Positions 23,278-36,145 of a stretch of 64,000 nucleotides of DNA are shown here, piece after piece. Location: assembly GCA_012845835.1 (NCBI GenBank), contig JABAKD010000021.1, forward strand, positions 2,147,685 to 2,211,684, written 5' to 3'. The DNA comes from Undaria pinnatifida. Lineage: Eukaryota; Sar; Phaeophyceae; Laminariales; Alariaceae. Made by a program: the position numbers and the translations under genes. How positions within the stretch are numbered: the stretch's first letter is position 1; the number at the start of each line of letters is the position of its first letter. A model generated the notes under the pieces. That model did no database searches. It had not been told where the DNA came from and was given only the letters and a program-made list of their open reading frames with translations.

Positions 23278-24825
23278 GACTACAGCAGCGACACGGACGA
23301 CGGCCACAACGACTCGTATGCACAGGCCGATGACTCGTATGCAAGGGGCTACCTACACCTAACTCTTACTCAGGGCACGTACTCGGTAACGGATATTCGA
23401 GACATCGACCCTGACATTGGCAATCTGCTCGGAAACATCGGCGGCTTCTGGGGTAAGTTGTTCTGTTTCCGAACGCCTCTGAGAAAGCTAGCCCACGTTC
23501 GCGTTTTGTGCGTTTTTGTTTTGCTGATAGTTATGAGATAAAGCTGTGTAGCCTTGGCATCGTTTACAAAAACCGACGAACCTCAAAACGGACGTTCATA
23601 TCGGCTGCAGATCCAAATAAAAGCAAGGCCGTGCGTTACGGCGTAATCGTCTATTTTCGGGGAAGGTCTGCCAGTCGTAGAATTCATTTATTGAACTGAG
23701 GATAGCCTAGGCAATGGTCACCTTCTAGGAGACGTAGGTGCCTTCCTGTGAGTGTTCGTCAGTCTCCAAATGCCATGAACAGACGCACGGCGGCCGGGCG
23801 TGTAGGCCGGATGTCAGATGGGACGCTCGTAGCGGAATACCGTCATACGCAATCCTCGTGTAAGCAGTAACGGTCTCGTGCGGCCGATGCTTCCTCCATA
23901 CTTTAGGGGTGTTCGTATATCTGGCTGTGTTCATTTCGGACTGAGCAGGACTGCCACTGCCGGACACCAATTTCATCCGCATTTGAAGATATACCTGACC
24001 GTATCACTGTCTTTGATGCGCTGGAATGAGTAACCATGCGAATAACTCCCAGGTCAAGGTTTACATAAAAAGGTACAGAATGTCACAAATCGGAACATGT
24101 CGACGGTTCCAACCCTGTTTGTTTATTCCGACAATGTGTAGCATGGTGTTGAGAACAAGTCACTTGCGACGTGAAAAAACCTCAATGTAGGGATTAGTGC
24201 AAGATTAACATGATGTAGGCTAGTGAATCAGTTGCAGATGCCTGTCCTCTGTGCGTGAATTGCGATCTTGCAACGTGTGTGCCCCTTTTGCTGCACGAGT
24301 TCCCCACCATCTCTCGCATCCCCTGACTCGGTTCTTCTCGTACGCCAGAACTGGTGCTCGTTGCCTGGGGAGTGTGCTTCATCGCCACGAGGGTTGACAT
24401 ACCTACCCACAGAGGACGTAACTTCACCAAGGTGATTCGGAAGGCGAAGAACATCGCCGGTAAGCGAAAGAGGCGACGGTCCAGCACAGGCACGGAAGCC
24501 TCCGATGCAGAAGAGTATGTCAACGGACCGGCAGAATGGAGTGCCGAGGAAAAAGCTTGCCAAGACGTTTCCCGCGGTGACGACATAATCGTAGTGCCAC
24601 CGGTGAGTGTGAATTTTGCAATGAGAGGGGGTTGTACAAGTTAGAGGCACAAGTTGGTTTTGGCGATGGCGATTAAAAACTAATTGGTAAGTACGGGTGT
24701 GTGGCGCAAACGACGCGTATTTGGTGATGTCACTACAACATCGGCGCGAACGAGATGGCGTATTACCCATCTGATAATGTCAGCTGACCCCTATGTAGAA
24801 CCAACAAGAACCCTTCTGTCTGTAG
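23278..24825 (+). CDS. Split gene for a single-pass membrane protein, C-terminal exons
   Basis: Three exons fit together. Exon 23278-23452 follows an acceptor (TCTTTTCTTCCAG), ends at GTAAGT in phase 1 and reads DYSSDTDDGHNDSY ... GNLLGNIGGFW. Exon 24349-24602 follows TCTCGTACGCCAG and restores the phase exactly, continuing ELVLVAWGVCFIATR, a single hydrophobic segment of about 18 residues. A basic cytosolic stretch (KAKNIAGKRKRRRSS) and an acidic tail follow, ending at GTGAGT in phase 0. Exon 24799-24825 would add NQQEPFCL and a stop. The phase agreement across two introns is the main evidence. The 5' exons are not resolved. The IGGFW motif before a membrane span followed by a basic region suggests a plasma-membrane or endomembrane protein; I do not recognise the family and assign no function. 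Confidence 0.5.
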
Positions 24826-27800
24826 CACCCGTCAAGAGGTAATTGGTGTCGAGCGATGCATCATCTCACCCGATCCTGATAACTATTGTAGACACCGAGC
24901 CATACGTTGTAATGCCTTCGGTATTTCATCATAATTCGATGTATACAATATAATTTCGAAACGATTGCGTGTGGCACTAGGTGGCCCTTCGGCAAGTACA
25001 TATTCGATGCATTTTCGAAGGCGCGTTGGATTACGTAGACATTCTTGCGAACATCGATAAAAATCATGGCTATTGAAAGAGGAAATCTGGGGTAATGAAA
25101 GACACCATTCGTGTCGCTGACACCGTACACAGCATACAACTTTGTTCACGGAGGCACCAACTGCCAAGAGTTGTTTATAGCGTGGTGGATATGCACAATC
25201 GGACGCGAGTCGACCAGTAAAAAAATGCCAGTGAAAAAAATGCTCATTTTTTGTCGTAATAAAAATTGAGGCGCGTGCCGTAGTGGGGATGGGGGAGGAG
25301 GGCCAGCTAACTCTCCCCGTTACTAACTAATATATAGGGAGAAATGGCATGATGATAGAAACATATAGAATATTTTTAGAGGTGATGATAACAAAAAAAG
25401 AAATCGACATTCGCCGTTAACTCGTCTTCCTCGGTAAATGGCAGGAGCGGACACATGCATTTCATTTTGCCTCTGCGAGCTGTGGCTGACCTTGTATTAT
25501 TTTTGCGGCTGTGAAAATTTGACGCTCGTATCCGTCAAACGACATATTTGCCAACCATTTAGAGGTTGTCACGTGACAATCATTTTTCGAGTGCAGACGA
25601 CGGTTTTTCTTTATCCCCGATGTACTACGGCGAATTCTCAGTATCATATCTACATCCATATCCCCCGAGCAGAAAGTGTTGACATAATCGGCAAGCGTCA
25701 GGAGTTGAAAACAACCCTTCAGATGGTTACATGTATGTCAATGAACAGACCACATGGCGTCGTCTACATTGCGTTACAAATATTTCGTACCAGAAAAAGG
25801 ACCAGAATCTGTTTTATACGTGGCCTGTGTCGGGGGTCGCGTATGTGGTACATATTACTAAATGTTGCGGGTGTTTTTCCTTGCATATCTCTTCAGAATC
25901 ATCGGTGCGTGCATGACATGCGTGGAATGGTCTCTGGACCAGAGCCTTGTTTTTGAGGGTAGCCCCGTGTTAGTGGTAGAGTTTAGGCCACTCTCTCGCA
26001 GGAGTAACTGCATCAAGGACGAAAATCCTCAGGCCGTTTATTCATTGGCGCAAGGTAGGCCAAAACTCCGCTCCGGATTCATACTGCCAGTTTTCACCAA
26101 ACGAGAACCGCAAGAGCTCAACCGAACAGGAGGGTCACCGGCGGGAATGGCACCTAGCCACTGCAAATGAAAGCACCCACACGGGACAACCCTACCGCAT
26201 TTTGGTCTGCTTGAGGTTGATACGAGGTTTGGCCACGAACCAAAAACAATGTACATGGGAAATCATTGTGCCTCAGTCGCCCTTTCGGGTTCCGGCCATA
26301 GCTCCTAAAAAACATCAATCCTGCGAGAGAACGTGATATGGTTCTTCGGCGATCAACCATAACGTAAGTCTAAGGCATGTGCCCGGACGTATTGAACCCC
26401 AGGGGGGGCATCTGCTGTTTTTGGGACGTCATATTCGAGGTTTGGCCGTCCCTATCACCCAAACCCGGATTTTACCAAAACACAACTTAAAAACCGATGA
26501 AAAAAAACATTCGCTACGTGAACAATACAATGTAGCTCGTGATGGCAGAACCTTACGTAATATACATTTCGACGAGAGGGGGTAATCCGATGTTTTTTCG
26601 GTAGAGTTAGCAACAAACACCGGTAACATTGGGGACCGGGTAGGATCGTCAAGGGATCAAGCTACCTAACATCAACATCGCTAGAAGGTACGTGCCGTTT
26701 TAGTAAATTGTCATAGAGTGGCCGTTGTAGTGTTCATTGTGTCGCGCTTTACGTTTTTCAGCCTTTGCGGTTTTGGTGGGATTGAAGAGCTTCTCAACTA
26801 TCGACGAGGCAAAAAGACAAGTGCTCGCACCGGTATCGCGTCATGCGTCCCCCCAGTTGAAGAGTCCAGTGCGCCAGAAATTGTCTCGTAAATCGTTCTC
26901 CGCTACAGTAGATAACACGGCCGGACCATGTTTCGTTGTGCATACGTTCAAGAATCGGACCGCGTAGGAACCTACCACACATCGAAATATTCACCTCTCT
27001 AGTGTCTGGGGCAACCAATGGAACTGCAGCCTTCCGTCGGGCTCCCGTCTATAACATATATTGTCGACATTCGCTTTGATCCACACGTTCGTGTGGTAAC
27101 CGCCGACCTTACAGGTTAGAGCTCCTGCGGCAACGATCGTATTGCCGTCGTTCAGGCGGACTCCGATCCCACGCGACCAACCGATGCGCTCACCTTCTCT
27201 CTCTCATCAACCGGTGTAGTTGCGACCGAGACCAACGCGGCACTTGGCGACGGCGATCGTGACACCTTGTATGATGGGAACCTCGTTAATAGATACTCTC
27301 GGTGACACATCTGGAAAAGGTGACGATGTCGGGGGGCACTCGCAGGCGAAGAGAATGTGGCTTAATCCAGTAAGTATGCATGACCCAAGAAAACGGCGGG
27401 ATAACGGTGATGGCGGACTGTCCGATGAAATGTGTCTGAATACACGAAGTGTGCGCGGTACCTGGAGACGGTGGGTTGGGGGTGATCACGACCAGCTCTC
27501 TTCCCCTTGAGACGGTGCTGTGATAGAGATTGTGCGTTTTGCTAAACTGCTGAAACTGGTAGCCACTACGGAAACTCCGTGCAAGATGTTGTGTGTGGTA
27601 AGATGTCGCTCGTTCTACGGCTTGGCCAATTGGGCGTTCATCGTAGAATATCATGCCATGTGTCGCCTCATGAGGTGTGCGCTTAGGTGTAGAAAACCGC
27701 AAACGCGGAGGTTACGACTCTTGTGCATCCCTTTTTTTCAGAGTAACCCATTTTTTGTCTTGGTTCGTAGTCTTCGTGTGAATGGCAAGGGGACGTGGAA

Positions 27801-28579
27801 CGGCTCGGGCAACGATGGAGGTACCACTGTTTTTCTGAACACATTTCCTACTGTCGTGGTTCTTCAACCAAGGATTACACTACCAAATGGCGTTTTTGTG
27901 TGCAATATCTTTGTTGCTAATCAAAACGTTGGGCGCACCGACCATGGGATGTTTTTCTGGTTTCATTCGAATGTATTGATAAGGGTCAACGTTGGATGAG
28001 GTTCAGGGGTCTCCGAAGTGAGATAACCTCACAAACATAAAGGTGCAAGCCCCGTCGTAGCGTTGGTGGAACGGTTGACCATACCATATTTTGTTCGTAC
28101 ATTTCACGTGCGTCCACGACAAAACGTCGCGAGGAGGAAGCACTGGACACATGACCAATATCTCACTGTCGTCTAAACATGGTTCATATAACAACGGTAC
28201 ACCACAGACATATATATTCCGTATAGCATGGCACAGTGCATGTGGCGTCCAAATCCCATGGTGCAGGTATCGGTATCGTAGAGGGTGAAGTCGTTACGAT
28301 CGAAGCTACTTTTGTATTTGGGGATTAAGATATAACATATATCCGCGGCGTTGGGGTATTGAGGGGCGATAGTCTATAGTAGCGTATTTTTGTGTGATGT
28401 GGTTCGTTGCGCTATCAAGTTCGTTGGTGCGGTACCTCGGTCCAACATGTACGTTGACGCTCCTGCTCGAGGGACGTATTGACCGAGGGCGATACCCATC
28501 ACGCTGGGGTAGCCCCCACACCTGTACATGGGGTGCCATATAAGGCTGCCTCCGACCACAATCTACTGTGTAGGGTATT
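24826..28579. other. No supported gene; candidate exons
   Basis: Possible exons include 27110-27365, with a coding-like stretch DALTFSLSSTGVVATETNAA and a GTAAGT at 27369. A frame at 27520-27999 follows a strong acceptor (CCCTTTTTTTCAG) at 27741 and reads LRVNGKGTWNGSGNDGG. These might belong to one extracellular protein, but phases do not chain and I assign no family. A 172-codon frame at 25438-25956 is Cys-rich but has unusual composition. Confidence 0.25.
26762..26967 (+). CDS. Candidate terminal exon, function unknown
   Basis: A clear acceptor (CGCTTTACGTTTTTCAG) is followed by a frame open to a stop at 26967. It is basic, with Ser/Lys-rich text (SPVRQKLSRKSFSA). No domain is recognised and the upstream exon is not identified. 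Confidence 0.25.
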
Positions 28580-28847
28580 TGTACCGACTCGCGCGATCGC
28601 GAGGCCGGTGGTATCAGCTCCGAGGACTTCGCCTCGTAGTATCGGAGCGCGTTTGCCCACAAAGCAATAGTTCGTTCGTTATCACAAGGGGAAGTGTCAT
28701 GCCATCGGCCATGGACCTTCTCCTTCGTATTTGACGATCTCAAAAGCTCACATGAAACGCCAATAATGACAATTGTACTTCTTAGCAAAATGTATCCAAC
28801 CGTTCTATGTTAGGTAAAATGTCCAGTGGTACGACCACAGCGGCAAA
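28580..28847 (-). repeat. LTR of copy 2, left
   Basis: It begins TGTACCG. The other end is mutated to CGGCAAA where the family has CGGTACA. Confidence 0.8.
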
Positions 28848-29235
28848 GTACCCTCCAAAAGCCCAACTCGGGCTACCAACCACAAGCTGGCTCAGACCGA
28901 GTAGCTTTGATGAACATCTCTGTCCGTACGTTGGGCAATGGTCAAGTCCAACACATCCCTGTCATTTTAACCACGGCTTAAGATCTTCCACGTTTGCTGA
29001 CCGTGGAACACGATTGCTCAGCAGCCGCGTAACCGCCGATGCATCTTCAAGCAAACTACGCGCACCAAGCGTCACCCTCCGATTGCGCATGCAACTTGCC
29101 GAAACACAGACCACACATGGCACGTGTATTTCAAAACAACTGTCACCCGTAAAACGGAAGCATCAACCCCGGACATGCTCTGTCCACACAGCTTCATCGA
29201 TGAACCGCCAGGTGTGATTGCGTCAGCAGGAGCTA

Positions 29236-29800
29236 TCAGCGCCCTGAGCAAAAATTCCAAGAAAAAAAAAACTTATGATCGAAAATTTTGATCAAACCGA
29301 AATTTTGATAAAACCGGACCGACCGCGGCTTGTTGCGTGCAGGTGGGTCACCCGAAAACGCCCGACATAACACGTCAAGATGCGTGCGCAAAGCGATGTC
29401 GTACAGCCCTTTAGCACAAGCCGGCGTGGATCCATGATCAACAGCGTTATTGACAGCCGCCTCCAAGACGGCTGCACGATCCCGCATTTCCACCTTGGAA
29501 TCCTGGAATATCATGGCTCGTTGAGACGGCGGCGTCAGTGTGACCTGATCGTCCACGTCGCCTGGCACGTCGCCAACAGGCCCGAAAGCCGTGACAGCCA
29601 TCGCCGCTCGCAGCACCGCACCATTGTCAGGCCCGCCCACAGAACGAGCTGTAAGCTCCATCCCAGCACCATCTTGACGCCATTTGAGCCATGACATCGG
29701 AACTGAGTTTCTCTCTCAGCGTCTTCTGCCCGATGATAACCACATCGCCTCCCCCAGGAAGCATGCTAAACGGCATGGTAAATCGGACTTGTCCCCACAT
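29236..29800 (-). pseudogene. pol remnant of copy 2 (RT-proximal segment)
   Basis: The minus strand reads ELTARSVGGPDNGAVLRAAM, a DDQVTLTPPSQRAMIFQD stretch and THLDVLCRAFSGDPPARN. This is the same segment as copy 1 at 2326-1960. It breaks off into A/T-rich DNA before any RT catalytic motif. The sequence just upstream, at 29797-29930, carries the protease deletion. Confidence 0.65.
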
Positions 29801-29950
29801 GCTGCCTGAGGCCCTCTACATGCGGTTTAGTCTATACCGAGTCCACGATCGTGTCACCACATCTGCCAGGCTGCACGAATGCTACACGCGTGGCAATAAG
29901 AATGCTGAAATATCCAAGCCACTGCTGTGACGTGGTTTCCGGCGGCTGCA

Positions 29951-31300
29951 TCAGGACGGAGTGAAAAACTGGTGCTGCATTGTGTTAACTGGCGCTTTGT
30001 AAAACGTGGTGCTGTGCTGCACCGTCTCCGCGAGCCCGTTATTCACTGGCGCCATGTTCTCCCTCGGCACGCGAATGTATATGTAGTCGCTGTCATTCTG
30101 CGTAGACGCTTCAAGCGCAGCAGGTTCGGTCTTCGTAACCACAGTTTTTGAGGCGGCCTGGTACCCTCTAGCTCGAGGGGTGGCAGACGCACGCAGGTGC
30201 CATCCAAGTTGGTTTGCTCCGGGTATGCTGAGCGGGACCGTTTGTGGATTGCTGCCGCTGTATGGGGGTCTGGCCATGGCTCGGGCCATGGACGCCTTCC
30301 CCGTCCTACCCTGCGGGCTTTCGGGGCAGTCCCACTGCTTATGTCCCTGCTGGCAACACACGAAACAATCGTTGTTGTCGTACCGACGATTCCGCTCTGC
30401 TTTCACACCGGCAGCGTTGGCACTCTCGCGTGAGTCGTGCCCGTCAGCAGTACTTTCCTGCGGCTTGTTCCCCTCAACAGCCACCGCCTTGGCGTCACGC
30501 CGATTTGTGTTTGCCGGCGTAGAGCATCGTTGGCCTCAATTACGGCTTGATGCCGTTGCTGCTTGGCAATTATGTTGAACAATGCGTCATGGTCATGCGT
30601 TACGAGATCAAAACGCATTTGTTTTCCCACCATGCCGTGGAACTCGAGTGGCTCGATTCCCGCCGCTATTGCCGCCACCCAGCACCTTGCCATTCTTTAA
30701 CTTGTACGTACTGCCGAGGGTCGCGCCTCACCACCTCCCTGAGCCCGCTGTCCGCAAGGTATTTCCGCAGGGCACGTTTTAGCATGAACACCCTGCTAAA
30801 TACCGGCACGCTCGCATCCATCTTCATTCCTCACACGGAATATCTGACGGCAAAAACCTTCATCACTCGTCTACTGCATATCAACGCCAGCAAACCTTTT
30901 GAGCCCTTGCAATAGCTCCTCATCGGAGAGGTCGCCCCAGGACTTGCCACCGTAGCATTTATCGGCCACCATCATCTGAGTCGACCAATATACCAGCTCT
31001 CGGCCCCTCGCGAGTCCCCGGTCTCCTCTATCTTGATTTGTGCTATGCATCTGATGACCGCACTCCGAGTAAGAAACATGAAATTCACGCATATCTTCGA
31101 AGGTAACAACATCACCGCCAAACCAAGGATGTCCATCTCCCCAGATTGTCACCTTGACTTCCGGCTTCAGCCGGCCGCCGGCTCGGCCCCCATGCCCCAT
31201 CTTGCAGAATGGATTCCGTCAGCGCCCTGCGTTCGTTAAGAGAGTACGTTCTTCCATTGCTTTCATCTGGTGTCCCACCCCGACACGCAAATGTGTGCCT
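29951..31300 (-). pseudogene. gag of copy 2 with intact CCHC knuckle
   Basis: Three frames on the minus strand cover gag. The N-terminal part (31200-30871) contains GGRAGGRLKPEVKVTIWGD and FEDMREFHVSYSECG and ends in LSDEELLQGLKRFAG. The middle (30693-30403) contains MRFDLVTHDHDALFNIIAKQ. The C-terminal part (30484-29951) contains CFVCCQQGHKQWDC, a C-x2-C-x4-H-x4-C zinc knuckle preceded by RRYDNN and followed by a Gln/Pro-rich tail and DSDYIYIRVP. Gag forms the particle and binds genomic RNA. Frameshifts between the parts make this copy non-functional as it stands. Confidence 0.75.
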
Positions 31301-31368
31301 GTCGGCTTCCGAAAAGAAAATTGGTCACCTTTTGGGCCGTAAGCAGAAGTTACCCAGTCTAATAGAAT

Positions 31369-31639
31369 TATACCGACTCGCGCGACCGTGGGCCTGGTGG
31401 TATCAGCTGCGGGGACCTCCCCTCGTAGGCTAGAGTGCGTTTGTCCACAATGCAATAATTCGTTCGTTATCACACGGGGAAGTGTCATGCCATCGGCCAT
31501 AGACTAGACATTCCCGTTTGTATCTCAGGATCTCAAGAGCGCATGAGAAACGCCAATAGTGACAATTGAACTCCCTGACAAAATGTATCCAACCATTGTA
31601 TGTGAGGTAAAATTCCCAATGATACGACACAGCGGTACA
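31369..31639 (-). repeat. LTR of copy 2, right
   Basis: It begins TATACCG (family TGTACCG) and ends CGGTACA. It aligns with the three other LTRs. Confidence 0.8.
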
Positions 31640-34600
31640 CATTGCTTTGTAGCTGATGCACGGGGCTACGATAGAGGCCCACGGTAACTGCTTTGATCGG
31701 GTCGTCGCCACTAGAGGTGTTAGATCGTTACATACTTAATCCCGGTTTATCTGTCCGGGTATGAGGGCCGGAAGGAGAAGTGGTCGAAAGCTACACCAAC
31801 ATACTTATATTTTCTAGTCTGGGTTGGGCGAAAAATTCAGGCCCGTTTGCGCGTAGCCCAACCTTCGGTAGTGAAAACACTACTTGTACCTACCTCTGCC
31901 TTGTAAGAGATATGCTGTATAAGACCTCGCGAGACGTGCATTTCTCCTGTGACCGGAGGGACACAGAGGGCCACAACACGCTAGCAATATCTTCGCTCGT
32001 GTCATGACTGCCAGGTTTTCCTTTAACGGAAACCCAGCAGTCCAGTTGCTGCATCCTACGGGAGAGATTCACCCTGCAGTGGTGCACTATCTTTTTGCCT
32101 TGAGGAAGTCTATGCCTCGCTTGGAAAGGGCGTGTAAGCAAACACATAAGTGCAAACTGATGTACAACCCCGTGACCCGCGTCAAGAAAACAGTCGTTTT
32201 CTCTAGGAAAATGGGCAACACCTCGACGAATTGGTTTCAGGATCCACGTCGTGGTTCAGAGAAATATGTTCGGCCAATCATAGTCACATCTGTAGTAGCA
32301 CGCGTCAAAACCTTCAAAATTGCCATACACCACACGGAGCGTAGCGGTCTCGATTGGCCAGACATCCGTCGGTGGCACCAGAACACGGTGTTTGCTGTTG
32401 ACCTTGACGTGGATTGAGCGTTACAGTGTTCACATAATCTCCGTCGAAGCGATGCCGCTCGGAATATGACGGAACCTTTCTGAGGGCATCTAAGGACTTC
32501 AATATCGTCAGGAATACGAGTCCACACTTGGGCTCACCGCACTTTATTGTGATAGGTTTAAGATTCACGGGGCTTCGTGTAAGTGTTTTTGCTAGAAACG
32601 CTCGGACAACACACGCATACTCATTTGAACCTGAGCTCCACATATCCACGTAGCGAAAACTCGGGCAGTTAGATCAGGAATTCCAGAGTCGGCGATGACT
32701 ACTGTAGGTAACGAAGGCGATGTCTATAGGTCAAACGACCGTTACAAGGAAGTAAATATCTCTCTTGGTCCTGAACGTTTCAATCACGACTACTGTATGT
32801 AGCAGATAATTCATGGTACGTTTATTTCTTCGTCCAGTATCGGTAGAGATACACCAATTGTTGTCTGGAGCTCTCTAATTAAGAAGCTCTAGACTATGCC
32901 TCACGCAAACACGGTATTGAAAGAAATGTAAGGCCCTACCACACCCAGAATCCCATGGCCAGACATACTCGACCATCGATTAATGTATTGATAATTGGAC
33001 GATTTTGGGATAAGTCTCACCCCGTCATTCATTTAGCGTTATAGGCAAAATATTGTACTCTTTTGTATCACGCATTGTCGGCAGAAGATGCATCAAGTCA
33101 AGCTCATGATACCTGAATTGGCTATTTGCGTAGCCACAAGTATTTGCCTTTCCGCTAAAACTGACCCCTCTAACCGAAGGGAGCACATGCGATGTACACC
33201 ATAACATTGTTGTCATTCTCCGGGTCATGCTTTCCACGAGCACCGTGCAACACGTCTCGGCAATAATTCTGGACAAACACAGCGGGTTGCATGGTCCTCC
33301 CAAGTGGTGTGGTTTTCCAGATGAAGCATCCGTCGTCCGCGGAGAACGACATATGACACCGCGAGAGTTGAAGCAGGTGCAACAGCGGTGCCCTGAGGTG
33401 GTGAGTGGCGAAAGGGGGGGTTATCCGAATATATATATATATCGGTCGATGTCGTCTGAATAAGTCGAACACCTCCGCCAAATAGTGCTACTTACCCCGC
33501 CCTCGGACGATTCGCTGTACATGTAGATACAATCCCGTTGAGTTGGGGCTCGTGCATACCTGGTAGGCTGGTAGTTGGGCCGGGACATGGTCGCCTTGTA
33601 CTAAATGGCCGTATTTTCACAGTAACTCACAACGTGTTTGCTGTGAAATGGACGACAATTTTTTTATTTTTAAAATATAGCCCTACACTGTACCGTAGTA
33701 CAGCTCGTTAGCACATCTTCATGTCACGTTGATTAACCCCCGGGGGGACTTGTCATTGGCAGTATAGAGGAGGTCGACCAATAAGACAGAATAATGAGCA
33801 AGGTAAGTGTGTGCATTTTTTTCGAGACTACGCTTCGCAAAATGTCTGGTATAACGACTCCTTGACTGTAATATACTGGTTTGTAGATGCTGCCCTATAT
33901 TTCCTTCGTGTTAACCTGGTGTATCATATTCAATGAACTGTACAGAGCGTACCGTAAATAGCAATAAATAAACACCACCATAACTTCTGAGCGGCCCCTT
34001 CGGTGCAATACATAGTGTTTTCGCCATCGTGTGGCTCGAAGGTAAAAACAAATTTTTGTCTTGAATTAGTACGAATTAATTTAAACTTGGCGTTGTATGG
34101 TACACCCGTGTGAATGTGTGCCAAGGGGGACGGGTGTCGCATGAAAATCATAATTAAAACCTCAGCAATAATTGGATCAATTTTTAGCAGTGGTAGACGT
34201 TGAATGATTAATTCAGCGACGTTCGTACAGATAGTCCATCCGACTTGAGTCTGGTTTGGTGTTATGTATTGGATGCCGATACCATTATATGAAGCATATA
34301 TGTCTGGTGTAATTATGGTAAGGGATTGATAAATATGCTGTTCGGGTATTTTAACTGCGTGTTGTCTGCCGGCAGGGTTGCCTCATCGCCAAATTATCAT
34401 TGTGTGGTGCTAGTTGACATTGTTGTTGTTCTAACATGAACTCGCATAATCAAGTCCGTGGTCCCACAGGGCAGGTTCCGGACGCTCTGAAGTGGAAGGA
34501 ATGCCCCAGGGAAACCAAAAGCACAAATAAAGCCAACAGTGGTGCACGCATATATCATAGCTGGCGCAGTTCGTGCGTCCGCCAGGATAAAAAAGTAAGA

Positions 34601-34729
34601 GAGGTCGGTACTGGCATATTCGTCGCACTTCTCGCACCTGGAAAAATACCGAGTACACCACTTGCCTTCCAGAAATGACTACCACGTATATGTTACACGT
34701 GGTACGCATACGCACGTCAGCCTCAATTC
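31640..34729. other. No supported gene
   Basis: Frames at 32004-32417 (plus) and 32314-32649 (minus) overlap and both look moderately protein-like, so neither can be chosen. At 32290-32305 the sequence GTAGTAGCACGCGTC resembles a MITE family 1 end, but no partner end is found at the right distance. A short (TA)n run lies near 33430. Confidence 0.3.
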
Positions 34730-34900
34730 AAAAGGAAAGAAAAGAAAAGAAAGGAGAAGACAGTTGAGAAAAAAAAAGAAAAAGAAAGCGAAAAAGAAAA
34801 AAGAAAATAGCAGACAAAAGAAGGAAAGAAAAGAAAAGAAAAGAAAAGATAAGAAAAGAAAAGAAACGCAGACGAAGAATGGAAAGGAAAGGGAAAACCA
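34730..34900. repeat. A/G-rich low-complexity tract
   Basis: Almost pure purine with many AAAGA words. Any Lys-rich translation is an artefact of this composition. Confidence 0.8.
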
Positions 34901-35100
34901 AAAAACATAACTGGCAGATCCTATGAACTAACTAAGAAAAGCATTGGGCTACTATTAATAGAGGGTATCAAGTGTATCAATGGCACTGGGTGGAGAAACC
35001 AACGAGGCGAAGATTTCAGGGCGACGTTAAGCTAACTTGTGATGGCCATTGGAAGGCCACGGGGCCAGACCCAGACCTCAGTCTCATAAACGTGACGCCC

Positions 35101-35185
35101 CCACCCCCCCCTCCTATTCTTCTATCCTCTCTTCTCCCCTCCCTCCTCCCTGCGTCCCCCCCCCCCCCCGCCTCCCCCCCCCTGG
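35101..35185. repeat. C/T-rich tract at the 3' edge of the LINE
   Basis: A polypyrimidine stretch including long C runs at 35157-35180. On the minus strand it is a G-rich sequence directly after the LINE coding remnant. Confidence 0.75.
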
Positions 35186-35923
35186 CAGGTTGAAGATGCC
35201 GAGAGTGGGTGGCGCTGCCGCGTATTGCTCTGCAGCTCTATATCGCTTCGTATCATCCAGTCCCGCATGAACGACTCTGATCTATTCTCTACCGGTTGAA
35301 ACCATCTGCCAGGCTTCTGCCCATCATTTTGCCACCCTTCGAAATTCATTCCAAAGGCCGACACATCCTCTTTCAAGTGCACCATGCAGTCCTCTTCTTG
35401 CCCCCCTGAGTAGCCCCTACCCCCAACAAGCGCCCCAAGCATCACCCTCTGTGGCAGATGCTCCTGCTCCATACCCGCTACGAATCCAGCAAAATACATA
35501 TATTCTACGTTTGCGCAAACTCACCTCTATGCCTTCGGAAGTTGTCTTGGCAAGGACGTTGGCGTACGGTAAGGTGCGCTCGTGCGCGTTTCCGCTTCCG
35601 CTATCCGAGTAATCGGAAAGGCATGGAGAGGTGAACCCGTCGTAGCTTGTCATGGTCAGCATGGTTCGGGTTCCAGGTCATGCAACCGTAGAGTAACGTC
35701 TCGGTCACCCCGGCTTTAAGCAACCGCACATTGAACCGTAAGCGCACCCTCCGGGCGATTGTAGTACCGCTGGAAGCACGCCTGGACCCTATGGATTCGC
35801 CGCGTTATCTTGACACTGAGGTCTCTGTTTGCGCTGATGACCCTGCCCAAATACGCAAACTCGATCATTTGTTTGTATACCTGGCCGGCTGCAACGATGG
35901 TGAACGGCACTCTCGCGCCATCA

Positions 35924-36110
35924 TTAATGTGCAGGCACATGATCCCCGTCTTGGCCGCGGAGACCATAAGTCCGAAAGACGAACACGCAGTCACGATCGC
36001 CGTCATCATCCTCTCCTACCCTCGTGATGATCTCGATACGATGCCCGCTCTTTAGCGTACAGCATAACTCACCATATCTGCACCTCCTCCTCCTCCTCCT
36101 CCTCCTCCTC

Positions 36111-36145
<35 letters not shown>

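Larger units (their letters stand above)
28580..31639 (-). mobile_element. Internally deleted Ty3/gypsy LTR retrotransposon, copy 2
   Basis: Direct repeats of about 270 bp (28580-28847 and 31369-31639) match the LTRs of copy 1. The inside reads on the minus strand as gag with an intact CCHC knuckle, then a pol remnant. Compared with copy 1, about 250 bp around the protease DSG has been lost (junction near 29797), as has everything after the RT-proximal segment, including the chromodomain-like tail. A purine-rich GGAGGGTA on the minus strand inside the left LTR fits a polypurine tract. No convincing target-site duplication. At 3060 bp this is a non-autonomous gag-bearing derivative. Confidence 0.85.

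Noticed and set aside
32286-32309. Another MITE family 1 copy (GTAGTAGCACGCGTC)
   Set aside because: No matching opposite end or core sequence within 300 bp; it may be a chance match or a lone remnant.
34662-34910. Lys-rich open frame
   Set aside because: Produced by an A/G-rich low-complexity tract.
35122-35270. Gly-rich or Pro-rich frames next to the LINE
   Set aside because: They come from the C/T-rich tract at 35101-35185.
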